Positions 1-8,211 of a stretch of 64,000 bases of DNA are shown in pieces (position 1 is the stretch's first letter; every line of letters starts with the position of its first letter). Source of the stretch: Stutzerimonas stutzeri. GTDB lineage: Bacteria; Pseudomonadota; Gammaproteobacteria; Pseudomonadales; Pseudomonadaceae. Both the position numbers and the translations under genes were made by a program. Where the stretch lies: assembly GCF_024448895.1 (NCBI RefSeq), contig NZ_JAMOIC010000005.1:124001-188000 (forward strand), written 5' to 3'. Under the pieces are notes generated by a model, which saw only the letters and a list, made by a program, of their open reading frames with translations, ran no database searches and had not been told where the DNA came from.

Positions 1-739
1 AACCACCGGTACCGCCGGCGCACTGGGCGATGTCGGCTGCCTTGGCCGCGTCGTTGCTGACATAGAAGCGGAAGGGCTGGCGATTACAGGCCGACGGCGC
101 TAGCGTCGCGGCGCGCACGGCTTGCTCGATCAGCTCATTGCTGACGGGCTTGTCCTGATACCAGCGCACCGAGCGGCGGCGACGGAAAAGCACCATGAGT
201 TCGTCGTAGCTGACTGGGCATTCCGGCAGATCGCTGTGCGGGTAAGGCACGCAGCGGCTGGGGTCATCGTCGCGCTGGGTGCTGGAAAACTCGCGTCGTG
301 CCGAGTCGATCCGCGGCGTGCTCTGCACCGCTCCGAAATAGTCGGTGAGCACATCATTGGCCCAACGTTGCTGACCGGTCATGACGCCGCCCTTGGTGGC
401 ATCGGCAAAGCAGCGTACGGTCGGGCCGATGTAATCTTCGGCAAAGGTGCTGCGCCGGGGGCGCATGATCAGGCCTTTCTCCAGCCGGTGAACATTGCGG
501 CGCAGGAACGCATTGTTTTCGCCCTTGCCCTGCATCAGCCGGGCGAACTGCAGGCGCCCCAGTAGCACCGCACGGTGCTCGCGGTCGAACTCGCGGCTGA
601 TCAGGCAGTAGTAGACCGAGGACAGAAATCCGTTGCTGGAGAACAACCGGACCATTCCCAGGCGAGTGTTGTCCCGGGCGGCCTTGAGCAGGTCTTTGAC
701 CGGCTCCGGCAAGATTCGAACAAGGGACTTTAAGCTCAT
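1..739 (-). CDS. Nitroreductase-family protein of a polysaccharide cluster (partial, C-terminus cut by window edge)
   Basis: About 246 N-terminal residues are visible; the gene runs off the left edge. The first ~150 residues are a lead-in region I do not recognise. They are followed by a nitroreductase-like start with FRRRRSVRWY, then ELIEQAVRAATLAPS and NRQPFRFYV, which matches the FMN-binding beginning of the family. The ATG overlaps the stop of the upstream flippase gene as ATGA, so the two genes are translationally coupled. Context suggests a cytoplasmic modifying role in an exopolysaccharide or O-antigen pathway. That role is inference: the substrate cannot be read from sequence. The long N-terminal extension is unusual for a plain nitroreductase of ~200 residues. 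Confidence 0.75.
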   Translation of the reverse strand, partial: MSLKSLVRILPEPVKDLLKAARDNTRLGMVRLFSSNGFLSSVYYCLISREFDREHRAVLLGRLQFARLMQGKGENNAFLRRNVHRLEKGLIMRPRRSTFAEDYIGPTVRCFADATKGGVMTGQQRWANDVLTDYFGAVQSTPRIDSARREFSSTQRDDDPSRCVPYPHSDLPECPVSYDELMVLFRRRRSVRWYQDKPVSNELIEQAVRAATLAPSACNRQPFRFYVSNDAAKAADIAQCAGGTGG

Positions 740-2064
740 CGGGTAACTCCTACGGCACTGAATGCATAACGGACTGGACTGAACATCGACTTGGTCATCA
801 TGAAGAACACGGGCCGGGTCTTCTTGTGCACCAGCAGCGCGGCATACGAGGCGATCGCATAGGAAATCAGCGTTGCCATGGCCGCGCCCTCGCCGCCATA
901 ACGGGGGATCAGCAGCATGTTCAGACCTATGTTCGCCAGTGCGCCGAGCCCTTGGGTGATCAGAGAGAACATCAGTGCACCCTCGATCAGAATCCAGCGA
1001 CTGAACGCCGCGCGCATGAAGATGAACACGCCCGCCCAGATATGGATGGTGAGAATGGATGCGGAGTTCTGGTATTCGGCACCGAATAACAACGCGATCA
1101 GGGGGCCGGCGACGAGTGACACCAGTATCGCTACCACGATTGCGAGAATGAAAAGGACATCGAACAGCTGCTGGAAGCGATGGTTGAAGCGAGCCGGGTC
1201 GGCTTCATGCAGCTTGATCAGCTTGGGGAAGAACGACGCAACGATGGCCGTAGGCAGGAAGTACCAGGCTTCGGACAGCTGCGCGGCGACGGCGTAAACG
1301 CCCACTTCCTCGGCGCCCACCATCCACTTGAGCATGACCTGATCGATCTTCATGTAGACGACCGCGAAGATCGAGCCCAGGTAGATGATCCAGCCTTGGC
1401 TCAGCAGCTCCTTGGCCTTGGCGAAACTGGCCTTCCAGGTCGTCAGCGAGACTGCCGTCGTGCCCTTGTAGAGCATCGCCAGGATCAGCGCGGCAAGCAT
1501 GAACTGCGCGGTGTGGGCAAAGGCGAAGGCCACCACCCCTGCACCGCTGAGGACCAGCGCGACCTTGATCCCGGCGGCTATGACCAATGAAGTGGATTTG
1601 GCGATCGCCGGGTACTTCGCCTGGACCTGAGACTGGAACCAGTATTCCACCACGTCGAAGGTCTGAAAAAAGATGGCCGATGCCACGATCAGCAGCATCC
1701 AGAATTCCGTGCTGCCGATCTGCTCGAACGTCAGGGTATAGATGAGGATCAGGGCATAGCCAATCGCCATTCCGGCGAGTTTCAGCATGAAGGTGGTACC
1801 TAGGGTTTCCGGTACTTTGTCCGGCTTCTTAACCACTTCACGTACCACCAGGCCTGCCAGGCCCATATGACCGGCCGAAGCGAATATGGCAGTCATTGAA
1901 ATGGCGTAAGCGAGAATGCCGAATTGCTCGGGGCCAAGGTAGCGCGCCAGCAGCACGGCCGTGACAAACCCCACACCGATGTTTAATAGCCGTTCGGCCA
2001 TCATCCAGGAGGCGTTGAAGAGGTAGAGCTTGAGTTTGTCGAAGAGGGATTTGATCGCGGTCAT
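736..2064 (-). CDS. Polysaccharide flippase (Wzx/PST family, MOP superfamily)
   Basis: A 442-residue, very hydrophobic protein with about twelve predicted membrane segments. It has the N-terminal pattern of oligosaccharide flippases: an amphipathic start, then ERLLNIGVGFVTAVLLARYLGPEQFG, where the LGPEQFG turn is typical of Wzx/RfbX proteins. Family role: moving undecaprenyl-linked glycan units across the inner membrane. An AGGAG lies a few bases before the ATG. The stop codon overlaps the start of the nitroreductase-family gene, which marks them as one operon. Glycosyltransferases and a polymerase are not in the window, so the glycan is unknown. An export role for another lipid-linked glycan cannot be excluded. 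Confidence 0.85.
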   Translation of the reverse strand: MTAIKSLFDKLKLYLFNASWMMAERLLNIGVGFVTAVLLARYLGPEQFGILAYAISMTAIFASAGHMGLAGLVVREVVKKPDKVPETLGTTFMLKLAGMAIGYALILIYTLTFEQIGSTEFWMLLIVASAIFFQTFDVVEYWFQSQVQAKYPAIAKSTSLVIAAGIKVALVLSGAGVVAFAFAHTAQFMLAALILAMLYKGTTAVSLTTWKASFAKAKELLSQGWIIYLGSIFAVVYMKIDQVMLKWMVGAEEVGVYAVAAQLSEAWYFLPTAIVASFFPKLIKLHEADPARFNHRFQQLFDVLFILAIVVAILVSLVAGPLIALLFGAEYQNSASILTIHIWAGVFIFMRAAFSRWILIEGALMFSLITQGLGALANIGLNMLLIPRYGGEGAAMATLISYAIASYAALLVHKKTRPVFFMMTKSMFSPVRYAFSAVGVTR

Positions 2065-2474
2065 CGAGTGGCCTGGCTCCTGAAGGCTGCTGGCTCCGTA
2101 ATGGCAGTCAATTGCCTAATCTGTTGCGCTGGAGTGTGGCGACGCACAGCTGACCGCAAGAAGGGCCTCATGTTCCGGTTCATGCCCACCGGAAATGTAT
2201 CGAGACGGTTACCAACGCGGCAGAAGCGAGGCGGCTATTTGCGTCTAGGTCGCGTATTTCGGGCTTCTTACCGCTAAGGCTTGTTCGTCGACGAAGGCGT
2301 CGCAGAGGGAGGTAAAGGATCACCAAGCCGACGTATGACGTCCAACACCGATGCTTGAGAATGATGGCCATACTTAATCCGTGGTGGCCTTTTCATTTCA
2401 AAAGTTGAACTTTTGCCATCATGGCAGTTCATACCCATGCTGCCGATGCTGGCCGCTCCCTGACCCGCCCCGCC
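2065..2474. other. Non-coding leader between flippase operon and GGA-rich RNA candidate
   Basis: No convincing reading frame is seen on either strand. The region holds two adjacent palindromes near 2399-2426 (listed separately) and must contain the promoter of the minus-strand flippase operon. The 3' half is likely also upstream control sequence for the plus-strand RNA candidate that ends at 2652. Confidence 0.5.
2399..2426. promoter_or_regulatory. Two abutting palindromes, possible operator
   Basis: CAAAAGT-TGA-ACTTTTG (2399-2415) is followed at once by TGCCAT-C-ATGGCA (2414-2426). Both are perfect inverted repeats in a divergent non-coding region, as expected of regulator binding sites. 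The regulator is not identifiable from sequence, and neither arm matches the GacA upstream element TGTAAG-N6-CTTACA. Confidence 0.4.
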
Positions 2475-2652
2475 GCGTCATGGATCGCCTAGCACGGCGC
2501 CCAGCCCTGGATGTTTGGGCTGCGGTATGGCTGCCGCGACGGATCTCGCAAGCGCCAGGACTGGCGTAAGGAATCGCTGCAAGGAGCGGCTAAAAGGACA
2601 GGACACAGCCCAAACAGAAAAGCCCCGCATCGTTTGATGCGGGGCTTTTTTG
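2475..2652 (+). ncRNA. GGA-rich small RNA candidate, RsmZ/RsmY-like (5' end uncertain)
   Basis: Eight GGA triplets (starting at 2482, 2509, 2541, 2558, 2570, 2583, 2596 and 2601) lie just before a strong intrinsic terminator. Several sit in hairpin loops: CGCCA-GGAC-TGGCG (2553-2566), GCTGC-AAGGA-GCGGC (2576-2590) and CAGCCC...GGGCTG (2502-2522). GGA in hairpin loops plus a terminal stem is the hallmark of RNAs that sequester the RsmA/CsrA translational repressor. I see no TGTAAG-N6-CTTACA GacA site upstream, so control and the transcript start are unclear. The exact RsmY or RsmZ identity is not assigned. Confidence 0.6.
2618..2652 (+). terminator. Rho-independent terminator of the GGA-rich RNA
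   Basis: An 11-bp perfect stem (AGCCCCGCATC, 2621-2631, with GATGCGGGGCT, 2636-2646) closes a GTTT loop and is followed by a run of T. An A-run on the other side makes it potentially bidirectional. Confidence 0.85.
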
Positions 2653-2770
2653 TTTTTAGGTGAATCAGACCAGACTGCTCTCTTTCAGAAGGGCAGAGTG
2701 GCATCGCTGGATGATGGCCCCAATAGCCTGAGTCCCATGGCGAAGGAGCGTTATTGGCGGATTGAGGGCG

Positions 2771-3172
2771 TCATACTGCTTCGTCACGCTTAAGCAGCGC
2801 GCGCTCAACCTCAGCCCAAGGAACATGTTTGCGAATAGCTGCTGCCCTTGTTGGCATCGGCATGTCGTTCGAGGACGCTGTCTTGGCCGCGTCGACCAGC
2901 CTTGTCGGGACCCGGGAAGCTTCTATCAGCCACAACAACATCTTCGGTTCGACGATTCGGTTGTACACGTTCCGTGCCCCGCGCGCGTCGGCGCTGGCGC
3001 GAGCGTAGCTGCCCGTACCCGCTGTAGGATTCAGCCACCCGAGCCAGTGAGCCTTCTGAGTGGTGTACTTGTTGTAGCCCGGTGTCCTGAGCGGAACAGG
3101 GTCATCGGAGGGTAATGCTTCGATTGCTTGGATCAGCCATTCGACGCTTGCTTGGTCAGACGTTTGGGTCAT
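2771..3172 (-). CDS. Unknown 133-residue protein, last gene of the defence island
   Basis: I do not recognise a named family. The protein is soluble, with no signal or membrane segment. It has a conserved-looking core with YNKYTTQKAHWLGWL, then VYNRIVEPKMLLWLIEAS, and ends with AAIRKHVPWAEVERAL. The ATG at 3172 has GAGAA five bases upstream. A TTG at 3184 overlaps the stop of the preceding 56-codon frame and could start a protein four residues longer. It lies downstream of mrr and two other unknown genes on the same strand, so it probably belongs to the same transcription unit. Function unknown; an accessory role in the restriction locus is only inference from position. Confidence 0.7.
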   Translation of the reverse strand: MTQTSDQASVEWLIQAIEALPSDDPVPLRTPGYNKYTTQKAHWLGWLNPTAGTGSYARASADARGARNVYNRIVEPKMLLWLIEASRVPTRLVDAAKTASSNDMPMPTRAAAIRKHVPWAEVERALLKRDEAV

Positions 3173-3180
3173 CAATATTC

Positions 3181-3351
3181 TCAACTTCTCAAATCTAACT
3201 TTTCATCATCGGTGACCTTGACGGGCACCAGTGACTCATGGATCTGCAAACTCACAGTGAGACCTACTGCGCTGGCCTGGATATTGGCTCGGGCGTCAGC
3301 AACGTCCGTCGTGCTCTGCCTGAATGAGCGGCTATAGCAGCTAATTGCCAT
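3181..3351 (-). CDS. Small unknown protein, 56 residues
   Basis: A short open frame starts MAISCYSRSFRQ and ends TDDEKLDLRS. It fills the gap between the 293-residue gene and the last island gene. Its ATG overlaps the end of the 293-residue gene by 11 bases. Its TGA overlaps a possible TTG start of the next frame and lies nine bases before that frame's ATG. This tail-to-head packing, plus an amphipathic segment with VGLTVSLQIHESLVPV, argues that it is translated. No motif is recognised. It has no strong Shine-Dalgarno of its own, which fits translational coupling. It could also be a chance frame in a non-coding spacer. Confidence 0.45.
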   Translation of the reverse strand: MAISCYSRSFRQSTTDVADARANIQASAVGLTVSLQIHESLVPVKVTDDEKLDLRS

Positions 3352-4222
3352 CAAGTCTTTCTGTTGCGTTTAGATGAGGATGGGCGAAGCGTTGGCGGTC
3401 ATGGTTGATGCTGGCCACTACATCATGCAGACCGGCCTGCAGCAGGCTGGCTTCGGTGTCCTCGCGCAGTTGCGCCAGCCATGGTGAGTCGCCTGAGAAA
3501 TGGCCCCAGAACTCATGGTCTGCTTCAAGCGGGTGCGGCTTGGCTTTCCACATCAATTCAGGAATCAGCCCTTGGCAGAGAATTAGCCTGCGTAGGTTTG
3601 CTTTCGGCAAGATCGCGCGGCGCATGATGGCGCCATTCAAATGCGCTAGAGCCAGAATCTGCATCAAATGCAGCACGCTCGGGGTGTGGTTGAAGTGTGC
3701 ACCCTCGGTCAGGTGGTAATAACGGCTTAGATAGGCGTCGCCGAGCTCGGAAAGCTCTTCAAGCACCACGGCGTAGTAGCCCGACGAGGCGGGCGTTATG
3801 GCCGAGGCGTCGTTGGTGAGTAGGTGGAGCTTGTAGATGGCTCCGTCATCAGGGCGTGGGGCATGATCACTAAACCACGCCTGCAGTTCGCCAGGGCTCT
3901 TGTAGCTGTCAATCTGCGTATGCGCCTGCTCAGATGCGCCATCCAACCAGTCTGGATTCAGGGCGAGGAAATCCGCCACCCAGTCAACATGGGACTGTTT
4001 GATAACTTTCTTAAGTTCGTCGGCAGTCGACAGCTCGAACTGTGTCAACTGCAGATCGGCGGGCAAGAGCCGGTTGATTTGCGTCCGCTCGAATCCGTGG
4101 GCCTCGAATGCTTCCAGGATGCGTGCGGCTTGGCGGCGAGCCGGGTTGGCGCGGTTTTGTAGCCAGCTGACTAGTCGGCCAAAAGGACCCAACAGGGAGT
4201 TGGCGGTTTGCAGCAATTCCAT
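3341..4222 (-). CDS. Unknown 293-residue cytoplasmic protein of the defence island
   Basis: No catalytic motif was recognised. The N-terminal ~100 residues read like a small helical regulatory domain: ILEAFEAHGFERTQINRLLP, later WVADFLALNPDWLDG. The latter resembles the helix and WLxG turn seen in repressor-like or stand-alone helix-turn-helix proteins. The rest is mostly helical, with YYAVVLEELSELGDAYLSRYYHL in the middle. There is no signal peptide or membrane segment. It is downstream of mrr with an 80-bp gap and followed by two overlapping small frames. Possible roles are a regulator or a defence accessory factor. Both are inference from context, and the helix-turn-helix reading is weak. 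Confidence 0.7.
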   Translation of the reverse strand: MELLQTANSLLGPFGRLVSWLQNRANPARRQAARILEAFEAHGFERTQINRLLPADLQLTQFELSTADELKKVIKQSHVDWVADFLALNPDWLDGASEQAHTQIDSYKSPGELQAWFSDHAPRPDDGAIYKLHLLTNDASAITPASSGYYAVVLEELSELGDAYLSRYYHLTEGAHFNHTPSVLHLMQILALAHLNGAIMRRAILPKANLRRLILCQGLIPELMWKAKPHPLEADHEFWGHFSGDSPWLAQLREDTEASLLQAGLHDVVASINHDRQRFAHPHLNATERLDGN

Positions 4223-4302
4223 AAGCGATCCTTGCGACTGAAAAGCTGGCGTTAGCGCCGTCTAGGCGAATGAGTGAACAGAGGGGGCGTGCCGGGGATT
4301 GC

Positions 4303-5238
4303 TCAGCCAAGTGATTCGTCGAAGTAATCGCTGTCGAGCCTTGGCACCTTGTAAAGCTGCGAGCTGACGCCGACCTCGTGATCGAGCATCAGGTTGACCA
4401 GGCGTTTGCCATCGACCAGCACCAGGCCTTCGACCGAGCGGGAGAAGTCGACGGCCTGGGCGGTGAAGCCGGAGGTTGTAATGAACACGCCGCGTCTGGC
4501 TTTCTGCCCGGCCAGTGCGCCGTAGAAGGCCTGCAGTTCCGGACGGCCGACGGTGCTTTGCCAACGCTTGGCCTGCACGTAGACCTTCTCAAGCCCCAGC
4601 GCGTCCAGTGAGATCACCCCGTCGATGCCACCATCGCCGCTGCCGCCCACCTGCTGAAGGGCCTGGCGGTTCGCGCCGTAGCCCAGGCTGTGCAACACAT
4701 CGAGCACGATATGTTCGAAGCGAGTCGGGCTGGCCTGCAGCAAGCTATCCAGCAGATCACCCGCAACGCTGGTGCGCAACTCGAGTAGGGCCTGGTCCAG
4801 CCGCTCCTGTGGGCTGCTGGTGGCGATTTCGGCCTGGGTGATCAGTGCCTGAGTGTCGCTGCTCCCATCCAGCGAGGCGGCGTCCGGCGCCGGCTTCAGC
4901 TTCACACTCATGAAGCTCATCGCCAGATGCTTGACCTGCTCAGAGCTCAGCGGAGCCGGGTTGGCCTGGGCGAAGGCGAGGCCGTCGTCGGACAGTTTCC
5001 AGTAGCCGTGCTTGGCACTGCTGGAATAGCCGGCGCGCTTGAGCCGATCGTGCGCCCAGCCTGCGCGATTCTTGTAGGTGGCCTGGCCGCTGGAGGTGGT
5101 CTCCTGTCGCTGCATTTCATTCAGGCCGAGCGCCTGAGCGGCCGCTTCGTGAGCCTCACCCGCCGTGGCACCTTCGGGGCGGGCGGCGAGAAAACGCAGG
5201 ATGGGCTCGATGAACTGGTCGTAGGTCGGGACGGACAT
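4303..5238 (-). CDS. mrr: Mrr-type modification-dependent restriction endonuclease
   Basis: At 311 residues it is the usual length of Mrr. Residues ~1-95 form the N-terminal winged-helix Mrr_N domain (IEPILRFLAARPEGAT, later LKRAGY and GYWKLSDDG). Residues ~165-285 form the PD-(D/E)xK-like catalytic domain: FEHIVLDVLHSLGY (174-187), GGSGDGGIDGVI (198-209, catalytic Asp206), VQAKRW with Gln222 and Lys224, then FITTSGFT. Family role: cleavage of DNA carrying foreign methylation. It follows hsdS by 28 bp on the same strand, so it probably belongs to the hsd transcription unit, as in classical immigration-control regions. All catalytic residues appear intact. Confidence 0.93.
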   Translation of the reverse strand: MSVPTYDQFIEPILRFLAARPEGATAGEAHEAAAQALGLNEMQRQETTSSGQATYKNRAGWAHDRLKRAGYSSSAKHGYWKLSDDGLAFAQANPAPLSSEQVKHLAMSFMSVKLKPAPDAASLDGSSDTQALITQAEIATSSPQERLDQALLELRTSVAGDLLDSLLQASPTRFEHIVLDVLHSLGYGANRQALQQVGGSGDGGIDGVISLDALGLEKVYVQAKRWQSTVGRPELQAFYGALAGQKARRGVFITTSGFTAQAVDFSRSVEGLVLVDGKRLVNLMLDHEVGVSSQLYKVPRLDSDYFDESLG

Positions 5239-5266
5239 GGGCTCGGTATCTTCCTGAAGTGAGGGA

Positions 5267-6640
5267 TCAGCTCAGCGTAGCCGCTCGGCGACCGCGCTTG
5301 GCCTTGGGCGCAGCGGCGCGTTGGGCTTTGATGCGTTCCAGCAGCACGCTGGCTGGCTCGTCGTTTGGGTCCTGCGGCACCAGTTCGCCGCGGAATGCCT
5401 TGGCGAGGATGCTTTGGGTCAGGCGGTCAATGTGTGCCTGGGCAGCTTTGAGGCGGGCTTCGAGTTGGTCGGCGAAGGCGAAGAGCTGTTCGACGCGGCG
5501 GACTATTTCGGTTTGTTCCTCTATTGCAGGATCCGGAAGCTCAATCTCTTTCAACACCGAAGCCTTGATGCCCTTAACTGTTGATCCAGTAGAGCGGCGA
5601 GTCAGTTCTTCTTGCAGGAGTGGTGACTGTAAGGCTATGGCGGCGAAGCCCGACGAGAAGCCTTCGTAAAATTGAAGGCAGATTGCCCGTTGCGCCAACG
5701 CGAACCTTTCCTCGATATCGATTGTGGCAACGTTCCCAAGCGGTGCCTCGGTTGTTATCACAACATCTCCAACCTGGGGGATCCCACGTGTCATCCAGCC
5801 CTCATACGCTTCGGGGCGAATAAACTCTTGAGGCTCTCTAGAGAGATACCCCTGTCTGATGTTCTTAGCGGTGATAAGCGGTATACCCGACTCAACTTTT
5901 TCCGGTGTCTTCCCGCGATAGTCGATGAAACGTGCAAGCACACCAAGCTTTCTACTCGGGTAAACGAAGGGCTGATCTTCAGGAATTTGACAGCTAGCGC
6001 GACGCCACTCTTCCGTCAACCGCCCGGAAACGGCGGCGGCGAGGACGGATTGGCGGAAGCGTTTGAGCAGCGCGGGTATGCCGTCGATGCGGGCTTTCAG
6101 AGTATCGACCTGGGCCAGCAGCTCGTCGAGCTTGGCGGCGATGCGGGTTTGTTCGGCCAGCGGCGGCAGAGGCATATGAATCTCTCTCAGTGCTTGCTGG
6201 GAGATATTGCGCATCGATAACTGATTGCCCGTTGCTAGGCTTTCGATTTGCTCACGGCCAGCCTGAGAGCGCAGACAGACTAGCAGCCACGGCTTGGCCT
6301 CGTCAGGGAGCACAAGGCGCAGCACCTTGTCGCTGAGGTAGAGGTTCTTTGAGATTCTCTTGACCATCACGCACGAGCCAACCAGCTCAAGCGTATTGGC
6401 TCGCGAAATCAGGAAATCGCCGAGCTGAATCTTTTCTTCAGGTTTGAGATGCGATGAGTCGAATAGTGTTTTGCTTTCCTGCTCATCGAACTCGCCCCAA
6501 GTAACTGCGCTGATCTTTACCAGCCCATCTTCCGTTCCTTGCGGAGGGCGCTCATTGCACCTGACGCTTTTGCCCGTCTCAATGCGTTCGACAATGTCGC
6601 CGAGCGTGCAAGCAGTCCAACCAGCAGGCAGATCACTCAT
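5267..6640 (-). CDS. hsdS: Type I restriction-modification specificity subunit HsdS
   Basis: At 457 residues it has the two-fold HsdS layout. The first target recognition domain (~1-150) begins LPAGWTACTLGDIVERIETG. The central conserved region (~155-215) reads LPPLAEQTRIAAKLDELLAQVD and contains the helical spacer. The second target recognition domain covers ~220-385, and the distal conserved region (~390-450) has EEQTEIVRRVEQLFAFADQLEARL. The DNA of both recognition domains is visibly less GC-rich than neighbouring genes, as expected from frequent exchange. Its ATG overlaps the end of hsdM by 8 bp. The recognised bipartite DNA sequence cannot be deduced. The gene looks intact. Confidence 0.95.
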   Translation of the reverse strand: MSDLPAGWTACTLGDIVERIETGKSVRCNERPPQGTEDGLVKISAVTWGEFDEQESKTLFDSSHLKPEEKIQLGDFLISRANTLELVGSCVMVKRISKNLYLSDKVLRLVLPDEAKPWLLVCLRSQAGREQIESLATGNQLSMRNISQQALREIHMPLPPLAEQTRIAAKLDELLAQVDTLKARIDGIPALLKRFRQSVLAAAVSGRLTEEWRRASCQIPEDQPFVYPSRKLGVLARFIDYRGKTPEKVESGIPLITAKNIRQGYLSREPQEFIRPEAYEGWMTRGIPQVGDVVITTEAPLGNVATIDIEERFALAQRAICLQFYEGFSSGFAAIALQSPLLQEELTRRSTGSTVKGIKASVLKEIELPDPAIEEQTEIVRRVEQLFAFADQLEARLKAAQAHIDRLTQSILAKAFRGELVPQDPNDEPASVLLERIKAQRAAAPKAKRGRRAATLS

Positions 6641-8174
6641 CGTCGGCCCCCACTCCCAACCCCATCACCTCCGCCATCAACTGCTTCTGCGCCACCACTT
6701 CATCTCCAGCCCCCAACGCCTTCATCAGTTCCTCCAGCTCATGCAGCGCCTCGGTCAGTTCGGCCATGGCTTCGCCGGCCAGCACTTCCGGGGCGGGGAG
6801 GTCGGCGGCGTCAAGGCTGCTTTCATCCTTCAGCCAGCTGATATCCAGCGAGTCGCTGCGTTCGCGGATCTGCTCGCGGGTAAAGCAGCGGAAGCGGCTG
6901 GCTTCGCCGATGCCCTCGGCGTTCTCGGCGCGCGGGCTGCTGCCGTTCGGGTCTTCGCCATAGGCGTCTTCGAACGGCTTGAGGTGGGTGGGGCCGAAGG
7001 GGGTGCGCTTGCCGAAGCTGGGCATGTTGCTGCGCAGGTCATAGATCCACACGCGACTGGTGCAGTGCTCTTCCTGGCGCGGGTTGTCGGCCGTGCCCTT
7101 CTGGAAGAACAACACGTTGGTCTTCACGCCCTGGGCGTAGAAGATGCCGGTGGGCAGTCGGAGGATGGTGTGCAGGTTGCACTTGTCCATCAGGTCGCGG
7201 CGCACGTCGGTGCCGACGCCGGCCTCGAACAGCACGTTGTCCGGCAGCACCACGGCGGCGCGCCCGCCGGGCTTTAGGCCGCGGTAGATATGCTGGAGAA
7301 AGGCCAGCTGTTTGTTGCCGGTGCGGTAGGTGAGGTCGTCGCGGGTCGGCCCGCCGCCGCCCTTGGCGGTGCCGAATGGCGGGTTGGAAAGAATCACGTC
7401 GACCTTGGGCAGCCCTGCGCCGGTCTGACCGAGGGCGTTGCCCAGGTGCACAACGCCTTCTGCGTCGCCTTCCATGCCATGCAGCAGGCAGTTCATCAGC
7501 GCCAGCCGGCGGGTGCCGGACACCAGCTCGACGCCCACGTAGGCGTCGGTGCGCTGGAAGCGGCGGTCTTTTTCGTTCAGCTCGTAGAGGTCGTCGGTGT
7601 GCTGCTTGATGTAGGCGTCGGCGGCGATGAGAAAGCCCGCGGTGCCGGCGGCCGGGTCCTGGATGGTCTCGCCCGGCTGTGGCTTGACGCAGCGGATGAT
7701 GCTGTCTATCAGCGGGCGTGGGGTGAAGTACTGGCCGGCACCGGACTTGGTCTCGCTGGCGTTCTTCTCCAGCAGGCCTTCGTAGAGATCACCGAGGCCA
7801 TCCTCGCGGGCGCTGAACCAGTCGATGCCGTCGAGGCTTTTGATCAGTTGCTCGAGGTGGCGCGGCTCCTTGAGGCGGGTCTGGGCATCTGCATAGATAG
7901 CGGTGATCAGCGGGTCCGGGTTCTTGCCCAGGTCCAGAAGCATTTGCCGGTAATGGTCGAGCAGGTTGAGTCCGGACTCACCGGCGAGATCCGGCCAGCG
8001 CGCGCCTTCGGGCAGCTTGTGGCCAAAGCTGTCGTTGTTCTGTACCTGCTCGTATTCCATCTTGATGAACAACAGCAGCACCAGCTCGGTGACGTAATCG
8101 CTGTAGTTGATGCCGTCGTCGCGCAGGACGTCGCAGAGGTTCCAGAGCTTCTGGACGATGTCGGAGTTGGTCAT
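6633..8174 (-). CDS. hsdM: Type I restriction-modification DNA methyltransferase subunit HsdM
   Basis: At 513 residues this is a full-length N6-adenine methyltransferase. It has the helical HsdM N-terminal domain (LWNLCDVLRDDGINYSDYV), the SAM-binding motif I DPAAGTAGFLIAA, and the catalytic motif IV SNPPFG. GQYFTPRPLIDSI precedes motif I, as is standard. It forms the M2S trimethyl complex with the adjacent HsdS and protects host sites by adenine methylation. It is separated from hsdR by the inserted Abi_2 gene. Nothing suggests inactivation, so methylation is expected to work even if the HsdR next door does not. Confidence 0.96.
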   Translation of the reverse strand: MTNSDIVQKLWNLCDVLRDDGINYSDYVTELVLLLFIKMEYEQVQNNDSFGHKLPEGARWPDLAGESGLNLLDHYRQMLLDLGKNPDPLITAIYADAQTRLKEPRHLEQLIKSLDGIDWFSAREDGLGDLYEGLLEKNASETKSGAGQYFTPRPLIDSIIRCVKPQPGETIQDPAAGTAGFLIAADAYIKQHTDDLYELNEKDRRFQRTDAYVGVELVSGTRRLALMNCLLHGMEGDAEGVVHLGNALGQTGAGLPKVDVILSNPPFGTAKGGGGPTRDDLTYRTGNKQLAFLQHIYRGLKPGGRAAVVLPDNVLFEAGVGTDVRRDLMDKCNLHTILRLPTGIFYAQGVKTNVLFFQKGTADNPRQEEHCTSRVWIYDLRSNMPSFGKRTPFGPTHLKPFEDAYGEDPNGSSPRAENAEGIGEASRFRCFTREQIRERSDSLDISWLKDESSLDAADLPAPEVLAGEAMAELTEALHELEELMKALGAGDEVVAQKQLMAEVMGLGVGADDE

Positions 8175-8211
8175 GGGGTACTCGCTTCAAACAGTATTTA
8201 AGTAGCAGGCG

